This document shows, piece after piece, positions 20,296 to 28,473 of a stretch of DNA of 64,000 bases. The position numbers and the translations under genes are program-made. The notes beneath the pieces are model-generated. The model made no database searches, was not told the origin of the DNA, and was given only the letters and a program-made list of their open reading frames with translations. Origin of the DNA: an uncultured Eggerthellaceae bacterium (GTDB lineage: Bacteria > Actinomycetota > Coriobacteriia > Coriobacteriales > Eggerthellaceae); contig CAUEBO010000009.1 of NCBI GenBank assembly GCA_958454405.1, positions 3,107 to 67,106 of the forward strand, given 5' to 3'. Position 1 is the stretch's first letter. Every line of letters begins with the position of its first letter.

Positions 20296-20511
20296 GTTGC
20301 TCTCCTCGGTGGCCGTCTTCATGTCAGTAGCATACGAAAAAGAGTTCTGCCGGGACGAGGCGCAGGGCGAATCCACAAAACAAGAGGGAACGAGTAGAGA
20401 CGAAGGGAAAGATTGGCACGCTCGTTGCTCAGTCGAAACCAGAGACGGTTGTCGCCCCGCCCCTGCGCGGACGACGCACGATACGGGATCGGGACACAAG
20501 GAGGAATGCAT

Positions 20512-20891
20512 ATGAAGTCATCGGATCGCCCCAAGTTCGGCAACTCTCGGGCTACTCGAACCTCAACGGTTTTCCGGACAGCCCGCCAGCGCGACGAAGC
20601 CCTTCACCGGCGACTTCATGACCGGCCTCATGGGCGCTTGGCGCTCAACATCGTGCCGCCCATGGCATGCCGTCAGGCATTCGGCCACAGGGACTATGCG
20701 AACATCTTCTCGATGGTGGCCACCGACCCCAACGTGTTTTCCGGTTTCGCGGCGCTCATCTACGCGCAGATCTTCGACATCACCGGATCGTTCGCCGGTT
20801 GCTTGTACCCCATCATCGGATTCTACGTGGTGACGCTGATCTGCCGCTCGTCATCGTCCCCATGAGCCGTCGCTCCTGGGCGAAGAAGTAA
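20512..20891 (+). pseudogene. Decayed major-facilitator transporter
   Basis: A good ribosome site (AAGGAGG, 20498-20504) and ATG 20512 lead into recognisable pieces of an MFS protein spread over different frames. These are FTGDFMTGLMGAW, then LNIVPPMACRQAFGHRDYAN...FSGFAALIYAQIFDITGSFAGC, then a tail LVIVPMSRRSWAKK ending at the TAA 20889-20891. At least two frameshifts and a large deletion are needed to explain it: an intact gene would be about 1.2 kb, and only the ends remain. Confidence 0.72.
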
Positions 20892-20916
20892 GCTCGACCG
20901 CAAACGTGAATCGCAC

Positions 20917-20942
20917 AGCGGGTCGCCCTCGGGCGGCCCGCT
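20917..20942 (+). terminator. Hairpin after the MFS remnant
   Basis: AGCGGGTCGCCC and GGGCGGCCCGCT form an imperfect 12-bp stem. No clear T-run follows, so this is a weak terminator call. Confidence 0.35.
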
Positions 20943-20966
20943 TGCGTTGCAGGAGGGAGGCAAAAA

Positions 20967-21005
20967 CCCTCAAGTCTCACAACGAAAATCCCTCAAGTCT
21001 CACAA
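20967..21005 (+). repeat. 16-bp direct repeat in a non-coding gap
   Basis: CCCTCAAGTCTCACAA occurs at 20967-20982 and again at 20990-21005, a 23-bp period. The rest of the 390-bp gap 20892-21281 holds no gene I can support. A minus-strand frame of 71 codons (20977-21192) has no recognised motif. The stretch may be debris from the same event that destroyed the MFS gene. Confidence 0.6.
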
Positions 21006-21281
21006 TTGGAAGGCTGAAATGGGCATACTGGCACCCTGATTGGTTTTCAATGAGCATGCTGTAGGCATGGTCGCCCCGAAAACACCGGACCCCTTGCCAG
21101 TTCCGCGTCCGGACTCGTCCTTCTCGCAGCGCAGGGGCACCGTATACGTCATCTCCGACATCACGATCAAGCGCGATGTACGTTTTCTTCATGGGCGGTA
21201 TGGACGATACGTTCTAGGCGTGGCTGGTGGCGACCTTCGGAGCGTCGGCACCGTGAGGTTTTGGACCTCGGCCTCATTCTC

Positions 21282-21845
21282 TCAGTACAGGGCGTCTCGC
21301 AGGAGGGCGAAGAGCGTCTCGCAGGAGGGGTCGCCGCGTTTGATGGAGGAGAGCATGCTGTCCCACACGAACGCGCAGAGGGGTTCGGGCGCAAAGGGCC
21401 CCGCAAGCTTGGAGGCGTTCACGTGGGGATCCTGCGCAAGCGCGGTGGCGAGCCCGGCGCGGATATGCGCGAAGCACGTCTTTTCGCGCCGTCGCGCCGA
21501 TTCGATGTCCCGCGCGTCGAGCGCGGACATCTCGGCGAGCCATCCGTTGCGGAACCGCGCGAGCGCGTTCGAAAGCTCGGCGGCCAGGTCGGCACAGAAA
21601 TCGACGAAATCGCACGCTTCGGTGGCCTTCGGCATGTAACCGGCGAGCGCTTGGTTCCAGAATTGGCCGACCACGTCGTTCACCAGGTCGGACTTCGTGG
21701 AGTAGGAATGGTACACCGTGCCCACCGCGACGTCGCATGTCCGCGCGACGCTGCGGATGCTCAAGCCGGACAGGCCCTCGGCGCTTGCGATGTCGAATGC
21801 GGCATCGAGAATCTGCTGCTTGCTGATGATGGGCCTGTTGCCCAT
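21282..21845 (-). CDS. TetR/AcrR-family repressor
   Basis: A 187-residue regulator. The N-terminal HTH spans about 10-55 (KQQILDAAFDIASAEGLSGLSIRSVARTCDVAVGTVYHSYSTKSDL); the rest is an all-helical ligand domain. ATG 21845 follows GGAGGTG with correct spacing; in-frame ATGs further upstream lack a ribosome site. It faces the membrane-protein gene at 22146 across an intergenic region holding a 38-bp palindrome at 21995-22032. The likely mode is self-repression together with repression of that gene. Confidence 0.88.
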   Translation of the reverse strand: MGNRPIISKQQILDAAFDIASAEGLSGLSIRSVARTCDVAVGTVYHSYSTKSDLVNDVVGQFWNQALAGYMPKATEACDFVDFCADLAAELSNALARFRNGWLAEMSALDARDIESARRREKTCFAHIRAGLATALAQDPHVNASKLAGPFAPEPLCAFVWDSMLSSIKRGDPSCETLFALLRDALY

Positions 21846-21994
21846 GGCGCACCTCCGAGGCGTGCGAACCGTGCGATGACGGCCGGCTTCAACGATTCCC
21901 CCCATTGTAGATGAAGGAGCGCGGCGCCGCGCGCACCGCGTGAAGAAACCGTGGCGATCTGAAGACGGCGTTGCGCCGTTGATGGCCGCCTTCT

Positions 21995-22032
21995 AATATG
22001 AACAGTGTTCATTAATGAACACTGTTCATATT
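21995..22032. promoter_or_regulatory. 38-bp palindromic double operator for the TetR protein
   Basis: The whole 38 bp is a perfect palindrome. Inside it are two 15-bp dyads, ATGAACAGTGTTCAT and ATGAACACTGTTCAT, separated by TA. This is the form expected for two TetR dimers bound side by side. Confidence 0.82.
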
Positions 22033-22145
22033 GTTGCAGCGCGCGGGTTGGACGGCCCTTGCCGGGCGGCGTTACGCCGCCCTCTGCGCCAGGACGCTTG
22101 AGGGATCGCGTTCGATCGCGTGCGCGCAAGCAGAGAGGAGCTCTC

Positions 22146-22631
22146 ATGAGCGTGGAGCTGATAGTCGCCAGCGTCGCCATCACGTTGGCCCTGGTCTTGT
22201 ATACGTTCGGGGTGTTCGGTGAACGGAGGGCAGGCTCGCTGTCTTTGCGGCACATCGTCCTGTTCTGGCTGGGGCTCGCCTGCGACACGACGGGCACGTT
22301 GGTCATGTCGAACATCGCGCAGCAGTCGTCCGCGGCCGGCTTCGGCGTGCACGCGGCAACCGGCATGATGGCCATCGCGCTCATGCTGATCCACGCCACG
22401 TGGGCCACCGTCACCTACGTGCGGCGCAACGAGCGCTCGATGCGCCGGTTCCACACGTTCAGCACGATGGTCTGGCTGGCGTGGCTGGTTCCCTACATCA
22501 TCGGCATGCTGGTGGGCATCCCCATGATCCACCTGAAAGCGGTGTGCGCCATCGGGACGAGCGTCGTGATCGTGGCAGCGCTCGCCCTCGTCCTGGCAAG
22601 ATCCTCGCGCCGCGCGTCCCACGGGGCCTAA
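22146..22631 (+). CDS. Small HsmA/TIGR03987-like membrane protein
   Basis: A 161-residue protein with four to five hydrophobic helices. Its N-terminal pattern (ALVLYTFGVFGERR..GSLSLRHIVLFWLGLACDTTGT) and the segments HAATGMMAIALMLIHATWA and FHTFSTMVWLAWLVPY match what I recall of the TIGR03987/HsmA family, whose biochemical role I do not know. Conserved His residues in the helices could bind a cofactor. Start ATG 22146 follows AGAGGAG. It is divergent from the TetR gene and probably its target. Confidence 0.68.
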   Translation: MSVELIVASVAITLALVLYTFGVFGERRAGSLSLRHIVLFWLGLACDTTGTLVMSNIAQQSSAAGFGVHAATGMMAIALMLIHATWATVTYVRRNERSMRRFHTFSTMVWLAWLVPYIIGMLVGIPMIHLKAVCAIGTSVVIVAALALVLARSSRRASHGA

Positions 22632-22656
22632 CGCCCGGGTTCCAGCCGCCCGCAAC

Positions 22657-22688
22657 GCCAAAGCGCCGCAAGGCTGCGGCGCTTTGGC
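22657..22688. terminator. Bidirectional terminator between convergent genes
   Basis: A 14-bp perfect stem (GCCAAAGCGCCGCA with TGCGGCGCTTTGGC) and a 4-nt loop lie between the stops at 22631 (+) and 22715 (-). Short A and T stretches are inside the stem; no long T-run is present. Confidence 0.62.
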
Positions 22689-22714
22689 AGGCGGACGTTC
22701 GCTCGGCTGCGCCT

Positions 22715-24688
22715 CTAGGAGGCAGCCTGCTCGCAGCACGTCTGCACGGCGGTGCGGAAGGCGTCGGAGGTGCGCGTCGCGCCCGATACCGTGTCGACGG
22801 CCGGGGTCTGCTGCTCGAGCACCGCGGGGATGAGCGTGTTCTCCATGGCGGCCTGGCCCACGTACGTGGTTTCCAGCTCGTTTTCCTGGGTGATCTCGGA
22901 GATCTTGCCGCCCGAGACGCTCACGGTCACCGTGATGTCGCTGAACATGCCGAACTCGGTGTCGGTGTAGGTGCCGTCCTTCAGCTCGCCTTCGGGCATG
23001 CTCCACGTCGTGTCGGGCACCGATTCGCTCGTGTCGCCTTCGGAGGACACCGATCCCGCTTTGCCCGACCCGATGTATTCGGCGGCGGACTTGCTTGCGA
23101 AGCGGCCCGAGTTGATGTTGTTGGCGTTGGTGCCGCCCGGCACGTTGATGGTGTAGATGTTGGGCCACAGGTCGGCCGAATCGACGCCGGCGGAGTACAG
23201 GCCGGGAACCGGCTGGCCGCTCTTGTCCACCACTTCCATCTTCCGGTTCGTGCGGATGCCGCCGAACGTCACCATGCAGGACTGCGGCATGTAGCAGAAG
23301 TAGAACGGTGGGTTGTCGAGCTTCTGCATGTACTCGGCGGGCTTGCCGAAGTACGAGTCGTGGCCCGCCTCGCACATCTGGTTGTACTCGGTGATGGCGT
23401 TGATGACGGTGTCGTAGTCCAGGTCAAGCGCGTCGCAGGCCTTCTTCGCCAGCTCGTCCAGGGTGTCCGCGCTGAAGAAGTCGCCGTGGGGATTCTCGTC
23501 GATGCGCTCCTGCAGCTCCTGCTGCGTGGCTTCCCAATCCAGGCGCGGCGCGATCATGTTGTCGTAGGCGTCTTTGAACACCTTGGCGTCGTAGATGGAG
23601 AACAGCTTCTGGTGCATGAGCGAGGGGATCATGTCGGCCATCCAGTTCTCCACGCCGGCCGATTCGGCGCAGAAGCGCTCGCCGTCCTCGTTGATCCACA
23701 GGGAGCAGGCGTTGTGTCCGGCCACCACCAGGCCGTCGCCTCGCCCGAACGTGCCGTACTCGCCGCCCGGCGCACCCGACACGGTGAGCTGCATGAGTCC
23801 CGACATGCGCGGGATGTTGCTGGCGCCGCCCGCCTCGATGGCCATGCGCACGCCGTCGCCGTCGTAGCCGTACAGGAAGCGCTTCACGTTCGTGGTGTCG
23901 GAGAACCCGCCTTCCTGCAGGTACTCGTCGTTGTTCGCGAAGCCTCCGGTGGCGATGACGACCGCTTTGGCGTTCACCTGGATGTAGTCGCCGTTGAGCT
24001 TCTGCGCGTACACGCCGGCGACCGCGCCGTCGTCCCCAAGGATGAGGTCGGTGGCCGGGCAGTTCGTGAGGAACTGCACGCCCAGGTCCTTCGCCGTGGC
24101 GGTCATGGCGGGCGAGAAGTCGTCGTGGGCGCGGTTCTCGCCGAACCAGTGGAACGTCTCGAACAGGCCGCCGTGGTAGTCGTCCACCACGCCGGTGAAG
24201 TTGACGCCGCAGTCTTGCAGCCAGCTGATGTTCTCGCCCGACGCCTCGATGAGGTCGAGCCACTTCAGGCCGTTCGCGCGGTTGTGGGAATAGCCCATCT
24301 CGGTGGCGATGACCTCGGCCGGCTCGATGACAATGCCCTTCTCCTGCTGCATCTTCGAGTTGACGGCGAACACGCCTTCGGTGCCGATGCCGCCTCCGCC
24401 CGTTCCGCCGTGCTTCTCAAGGACGACCACGCCCAGTCCCTGCTGTGCGGCTTCGACGGCTGCGGAAAGCCCTGAGTTGCCCGCGCCGCAGATGCAGACG
24501 TCGCACGTGTACGTGGCGACGGTTTGGTGCGAAGCGCCGCCCTTGGCCCCGCCGCTGCCGGTCCCGTCGTTCGAGCCCTGCGCCGAATCGCCCGATGAAG
24601 CGGGCGCGCAGCCTGCCAGCCCCGCTCCTGCCGCGGCGACGCCCGCCATGCCGGCGATGCCGAGGAAGCTTCTTCTTGTCAGTTCCAT
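22715..24688 (-). CDS. Tat-exported FAD reductase with FMN_bind domain
   Basis: A 657-residue lipoprotein-type flavoprotein. The Tat signal LTRRSFLGIAG has its arginines at 5-6, and the lipobox LAGC has its cysteine at 27. The FAD domain begins at VCICGAGNSGLSAAVEAA and ends with GGTNANNINSGRFASKSAAEYI near residue 540. The C-terminal FMN_bind domain ends in VDTVSGATRTS; the expected covalent FMN site is T638. The FMN domain suggests it takes electrons from a quinol-linked or membrane flavin donor and passes them to FAD. The acceptor is unknown. It is divergent from the LuxR gene at 24942. Confidence 0.9.
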   Translation of the reverse strand: MELTRRSFLGIAGMAGVAAAGAGLAGCAPASSGDSAQGSNDGTGSGGAKGGASHQTVATYTCDVCICGAGNSGLSAAVEAAQQGLGVVVLEKHGGTGGGGIGTEGVFAVNSKMQQEKGIVIEPAEVIATEMGYSHNRANGLKWLDLIEASGENISWLQDCGVNFTGVVDDYHGGLFETFHWFGENRAHDDFSPAMTATAKDLGVQFLTNCPATDLILGDDGAVAGVYAQKLNGDYIQVNAKAVVIATGGFANNDEYLQEGGFSDTTNVKRFLYGYDGDGVRMAIEAGGASNIPRMSGLMQLTVSGAPGGEYGTFGRGDGLVVAGHNACSLWINEDGERFCAESAGVENWMADMIPSLMHQKLFSIYDAKVFKDAYDNMIAPRLDWEATQQELQERIDENPHGDFFSADTLDELAKKACDALDLDYDTVINAITEYNQMCEAGHDSYFGKPAEYMQKLDNPPFYFCYMPQSCMVTFGGIRTNRKMEVVDKSGQPVPGLYSAGVDSADLWPNIYTINVPGGTNANNINSGRFASKSAAEYIGSGKAGSVSSEGDTSESVPDTTWSMPEGELKDGTYTDTEFGMFSDITVTVSVSGGKISEITQENELETTYVGQAAMENTLIPAVLEQQTPAVDTVSGATRTSDAFRTAVQTCCEQAAS

Positions 24689-24789
24689 CCCTCTCCCTTT
24701 CTCCCTGTCCAGCGTTCTCGGGGTGCTTGGAGCCTGGTGTCCAAGGCCCCCCGCTTGCGATTCTGCCTGCGGGCCGCGGGGCGCGCAAG

Positions 24790-24846
24790 TACCCGTTCAG
24801 GGTAGAATTGTTCGCGGAAGCGGCGCCAATTACCCGTTACGGGTAA
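24790..24846. promoter_or_regulatory. Twin dyads in the reductase/LuxR divergent promoter
   Basis: TACCCGTTCAGGGTA (24790-24804) and TTACCCGTTACGGGTAA (24830-24846) share an ACCCGTTnnGGGT core. Their centres are 41 bp apart, about four helical turns, so bound dimers would lie on the same DNA face. The LuxR protein at 24942 is the likely binder. Confidence 0.62.
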
Positions 24847-24941
24847 GGCGGGGCCGGTGCGACGGTGGTATCGTCGACAAGGGGGTGCCGACCGCCTGGG
24901 ACGGGCTCGGCGCGCAAGAGGGTTGAGGGGATGTGGCGCAT

Positions 24942-26525
24942 ATGGAGAAGGGATCCGCAGGCGGCGCCGACGCGCGCCCTGCGGCGACGGGCGCGCTTCC
25001 GAGCGCCGGCGACGGCGGAACCATCTACAGCACCCGGCGCGCGGCGGGAATCCTGCTCGCGCTTGCCGGGATGGCGCTGCAATGGGCGTCGCTGCACTCC
25101 ATCACGTTCTTCGGCGTCGTCGCGGGTGCGGGCGGAACCGCGGGGTCCGACATCGCCTGGATGGTCAATTCCGTGTGCACGTTCGCGGTGTTCCTGGTGC
25201 TGTTCGCGGTCTCGCGGCGCGTGCCTTCGCTGCTGGACGATCGGCGCGTGCTGCCGTTCGTGGCGGCGTGTTTGGCGACGGGCGCGGCGTGCTTCGTGAT
25301 CGGGGGGATCCTGGCGGGATCGAGCCCGCTGCTGTACGCGGGCAACGTGTTCATCGCCTTCGGAACGACGCCGCTCATCGTCGCATGGGGCGAGATGTAC
25401 ACGTACCTGAACCCGAAAGGCGAGCAGCTGCTGGTCACGCTGGTCGCCGTCGTGTGCTCGGTGGTGACGTACTTCGTCGAGATCCATCTTCCGCTGGCGC
25501 TGGCCATGGTCGTGTTCGCGGCGCTGCCCTTCGGGTCGCTGGCCTGCCTGGTGCGGTCGCGCAAGCTGCTCGCCGATTCGCCGAGCGGGTGGGGCGCGAA
25601 GGAGAAGCTGCCGATGAAGAAGTCGCCGGCGCTGTTCTTCGTGTGCATCGTGGTCTTCTCGATCCCGTACAACTGCCTGCGCGGCAGCGACGACGTGCAG
25701 GCAGTTTTGGCGAACGCCTCGTCGTGGTCGTCCGTGCTGGCCGTGGTCATCGTCTTGATGGTGGCGGTTGCGCTGGCCGAGCAGGCGGCCGAGCGCAAAG
25801 GCCTTCTTCTGGTGCCCAGCTTCGTCCTGTTCCTGCTGAGCGCGGCCATGGTTCTGCATCTGATGGGGAGCGCCCCGCCTCCGCTTCTGGTGCCCAGCTT
25901 CCTGTACGCGGGCTACTACCTGTTCCTGGCCATGGTGTATTTGGCATTGGGTCCGTTGGTGGCCACCACCGACGCGAATCCGGTCAGGCTGTTCTCGAGC
26001 GCCATGCTGGCCAACGTCGGAGGGCTCTTGCTGGGATCGCTGCTGGGAGGGATGGGCGCATGGCTGGGCGAGCAGGCGGCTGCGATGGTGGCCATGGTCG
26101 TCACGTACGTGATCTTCTTCGCCGGCTGCACGCTGCTGTACAACCGCTCGTACAGCATCTTCCGCGTGAACTCCTACGACGAGGACAAGTACTCGTTCGA
26201 GTACCGCGTGCCCGCTGAATCCATGGACCTGCTGGCCGAAGGCCCTGCGGGCACGGGGGCGGGCGACGAGGCGACGCGGTCGCTGTTGGACGCCATCAGG
26301 GCCCAATGCGACGTCGCGCGCGACCGGTTCGGCTTGAGCTCGCGCGAGCACGAGGTGCTGGTCCTGCTCACGCGCGGGCGGACCATCGCCTCGATAGCCG
26401 AGGAGCTGTACGTGTCCGAGAACACCGCGAAGGCCCACACCAAGGCCATCTACCGCAAGCTCGAAGTGCACACCCGCGAGGAGCTGCTCATGCGGGTGCA
26501 GGACCTGCCATGCGAGGACGCCTGA
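24942..26525 (+). CDS. LuxR-family regulator with 12-TM N-terminal half
   Basis: About 527 residues. Roughly 30-400 are membrane helices of MFS-like pattern. Residues 465-520 are a LuxR HTH (LSSREHEVLVLLTRG...YVSENTAKAHTKAIYRKLEVHTRE). The architecture is the same as the regulator at 16628, but the two differ along most of their length. ATG 24942 lies 11 nt after GAGGGG; an in-frame GTG at 24933 is only 2 nt after it and less likely. The probable target is the divergent FAD/FMN reductase gene at 22715-24688. Confidence 0.85.
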   Translation: MEKGSAGGADARPAATGALPSAGDGGTIYSTRRAAGILLALAGMALQWASLHSITFFGVVAGAGGTAGSDIAWMVNSVCTFAVFLVLFAVSRRVPSLLDDRRVLPFVAACLATGAACFVIGGILAGSSPLLYAGNVFIAFGTTPLIVAWGEMYTYLNPKGEQLLVTLVAVVCSVVTYFVEIHLPLALAMVVFAALPFGSLACLVRSRKLLADSPSGWGAKEKLPMKKSPALFFVCIVVFSIPYNCLRGSDDVQAVLANASSWSSVLAVVIVLMVAVALAEQAAERKGLLLVPSFVLFLLSAAMVLHLMGSAPPPLLVPSFLYAGYYLFLAMVYLALGPLVATTDANPVRLFSSAMLANVGGLLLGSLLGGMGAWLGEQAAAMVAMVVTYVIFFAGCTLLYNRSYSIFRVNSYDEDKYSFEYRVPAESMDLLAEGPAGTGAGDEATRSLLDAIRAQCDVARDRFGLSSREHEVLVLLTRGRTIASIAEELYVSENTAKAHTKAIYRKLEVHTREELLMRVQDLPCEDA

Positions 26526-26622
26526 CGCCGAACGCGGCGGCGCGCCCGGTCGGCGCGGAGGTTGATGGGGCGGCGGCGAACCGTGCGGATCGCGGCACCG
26601 GCCGCAGTACGCCGAGGAGGGC

Positions 26623-27657
26623 TTATGCGGAAGCCTGCAACGGGATGGACGGCAAGGCGATGATGAAGCAGGCTCCGCCTTCGGGCAGGTTGATGGCCTC
26701 CACGGTGCCGTCGTGCGCGTCCACCACCGATTTCACGATGGCCAGCCCCAGGCCCGTGCCGCCGGTGCCGCGGCTGCGCGAGGCGTCCGTGCGGTAGAAG
26801 CGGTCGAACAGCAGGTGCGGGTCGACGTCGCCGAAGCCGCATCCGTCGTCCTTCACGGCCAGGATGGAGTTGCCGCGCAGCCCGAACAGCTCCACGGTTA
26901 TGTGCCCGCCCGGCTCGATGAAGCGGCTCGCGTTCTCCACCAGGTTCGTCACCGCCTGCTTGAGGCGGTCGAGATTGCCCAGCACGTCGGGCGCCTCGCC
27001 GACGATCTGGGTATGGGCCTGGCGATCCCGCAGGATGGGCTCGAGGGCGTCCAGGACGCCGGAGGCGAGTTCCCGCAGGTTCACGCGGGACAGCTCGAGG
27101 GGCGCGGTGTCGTCTTCAATGCGCTGGAGCGTGAGCAGGTCGTGCGTGAGGCGGCTCAAGCGCTCGCTCTCGTTGATGATGATGGAGCAGAACTTCTCGT
27201 GCATTTCGCGCGGCAGGTCCGGATCGGCCAGCATCTCGGCGTTCCCGCGGATGGCCGTGAGCGGGGTGCGCAGCTCGTGCGCCACGTCGCTGATGAAGGC
27301 CGCCTGGCGGCGCTCCTTCAGCATGAGGTCGTGCTGCTGGGCTTTCGTCGTTTGGGCGAGCGCCTTGAAGTCGGCAGCCAGCTCGTCCGCTTCCAGCAGG
27401 CGCCCGTCGGGTTCGAAGCGCACGTCGGCGCCGGAGCGGTACGCGGCTGTCTTCTTCGCGAGCACGCGCAGCGGCTCGGACAGGAAGTGCCCGATGATCA
27501 GGCTCAGGGAGAATACGATGAACCCGATGGGCAGGAGAAGCAGAAACGCCTTCGGCGTGACGTCGAAGGCGAGGAAGCAGATGAGCACGATGATCGCGCC
27601 GGAGAGCAGCGAGAGCAGCGTAGCCAGCAGCGAAAAGTATGTTTGCAGTCTCTTTAT
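26623..27657 (-). CDS. Sensor histidine kinase, apparent AUA start
   Basis: About 344 residues: membrane helices at about 7-30 and 37-58, a HAMP-like linker, then a HisKA domain with phospho-His H127 (DVAHELRTPLTAIRGN). The ATPase domain has NLVENASRF, DDGCGFG and GGTGLGLAIVKS. No ATG, GTG or TTG exists in frame between the upstream stop and GTG 27588, which would cut off the first helix. The codon ATA at 27657-27655 forms ATAA with the regulator's stop, exactly where ATGA would be expected. It pairs with the response regulator at 27654-28349. Confidence 0.85.
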   Translation of the reverse strand: MKRLQTYFSLLATLLSLLSGAIIVLICFLAFDVTPKAFLLLLPIGFIVFSLSLIIGHFLSEPLRVLAKKTAAYRSGADVRFEPDGRLLEADELAADFKALAQTTKAQQHDLMLKERRQAAFISDVAHELRTPLTAIRGNAEMLADPDLPREMHEKFCSIIINESERLSRLTHDLLTLQRIEDDTAPLELSRVNLRELASGVLDALEPILRDRQAHTQIVGEAPDVLGNLDRLKQAVTNLVENASRFIEPGGHITVELFGLRGNSILAVKDDGCGFGDVDPHLLFDRFYRTDASRSRGTGGTGLGLAIVKSVVDAHDGTVEAINLPEGGACFIIALPSIPLQASA

Positions 27658-28349
27658 TGTCTGAACCTGTAACCGTATCCGCGGACCGTTTCAACCAAAC
27701 CGGGATCGTATCCGGCCGACTCAATCTTATCACGGAGTCGCTTGATGTGGGTGTCGACGGTCTTCGTTTCCGTCAAGTATTCCCAACCCCACGCGTCGCG
27801 CAGCAGATCCTCGCGCGACACCACCTTGCCGGCGTTCTTCATCAGGCTGGCCAGCAGCTCGAACTCGCGCGGGGTCAGGTCTATCTCGCCGTTCTCGCCG
27901 GACGCGGTATGGGCGTCTTCGTCCAGCGTGATGCCGCTTGCCGTGACGGCATGGTTCGCGCCGGGGAAATCACCGCCTGATCCGCGGCGCAAAAGCGCAC
28001 GCACGCGGGCGATGAGCTCGCGGACGCCGAAGGGCTTGGCCAGGTAGTCGTCGCCACCGATCTCCAAGCCCACCACCTTGTCCAGCTCGGTGTCGCGCGC
28101 CGACAAGAACAGCACGGGCACGGCGGTTTTCGATCGAAGGCGGCGGCACAGCTCGTAGCCGTCCATGCCGGGAAGCATGATGTCGAGCACGAACAGGTCG
28201 TACGGATTCTTCGTGGCCAGCGCCAATGCGTCTTCGCCGTTGTCCACGACGTCGGTGTAGAACCCTTCTTTCTTGAGTGCGTAGCTGACGAATTCGGTGA
28301 TGGAGGGCTCGTCGTCGACGACGAGGATGCGATGCGGCGTATCGTTCAT
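27654..28349 (-). CDS. OmpR/PhoB-family response regulator
   Basis: A 231-residue regulator. The receiver domain (1-120) has phospho-acceptor D56 in FVLDIMLPGMDG, the acidic pair DDE at 12-14 and the Lys in YLAKPFG. The C-terminal winged helix (about 135-231) has LTPREFELLASLMKN and VDTHIKRLRDKI. ATG 28349 follows GAAAGG; longer in-frame starts lack support. It is first in the operon and its kinase follows with a 4-bp overlap. It faces coaX across 124 bp. The signal and regulon are unknown. Confidence 0.92.
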   Translation of the reverse strand: MNDTPHRILVVDDEPSITEFVSYALKKEGFYTDVVDNGEDALALATKNPYDLFVLDIMLPGMDGYELCRRLRSKTAVPVLFLSARDTELDKVVGLEIGGDDYLAKPFGVRELIARVRALLRRGSGGDFPGANHAVTASGITLDEDAHTASGENGEIDLTPREFELLASLMKNAGKVVSREDLLRDAWGWEYLTETKTVDTHIKRLRDKIESAGYDPGLVETVRGYGYRFRQ

Positions 28350-28411
28350 GTGTGGCCTTTCTATCAGATGAAGTCCCGTGACCGTTGCCTGACAGATGCA
28401 TGTGGGCGGGT

Positions 28412-28420
28412 TGCTATAAT
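28412..28420 (+). promoter_or_regulatory. Extended -10 promoter of coaX
   Basis: TGC TATAAT is a perfect extended -10, 53 nt upstream of the coaX ATG. No good -35 lies at 17 nt. Confidence 0.65.
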
Positions 28421-28473
28421 GACGAAAGCAACTATAAGCACTCCCGTCGCTTTCGAAGGAGACTGTCAAGAAT

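Noticed and set aside
20977..21192. 71-codon minus-strand gene in the gap before the TetR gene
   Set aside because: No family motif or ribosome site; it overlaps the direct repeat and probable debris.
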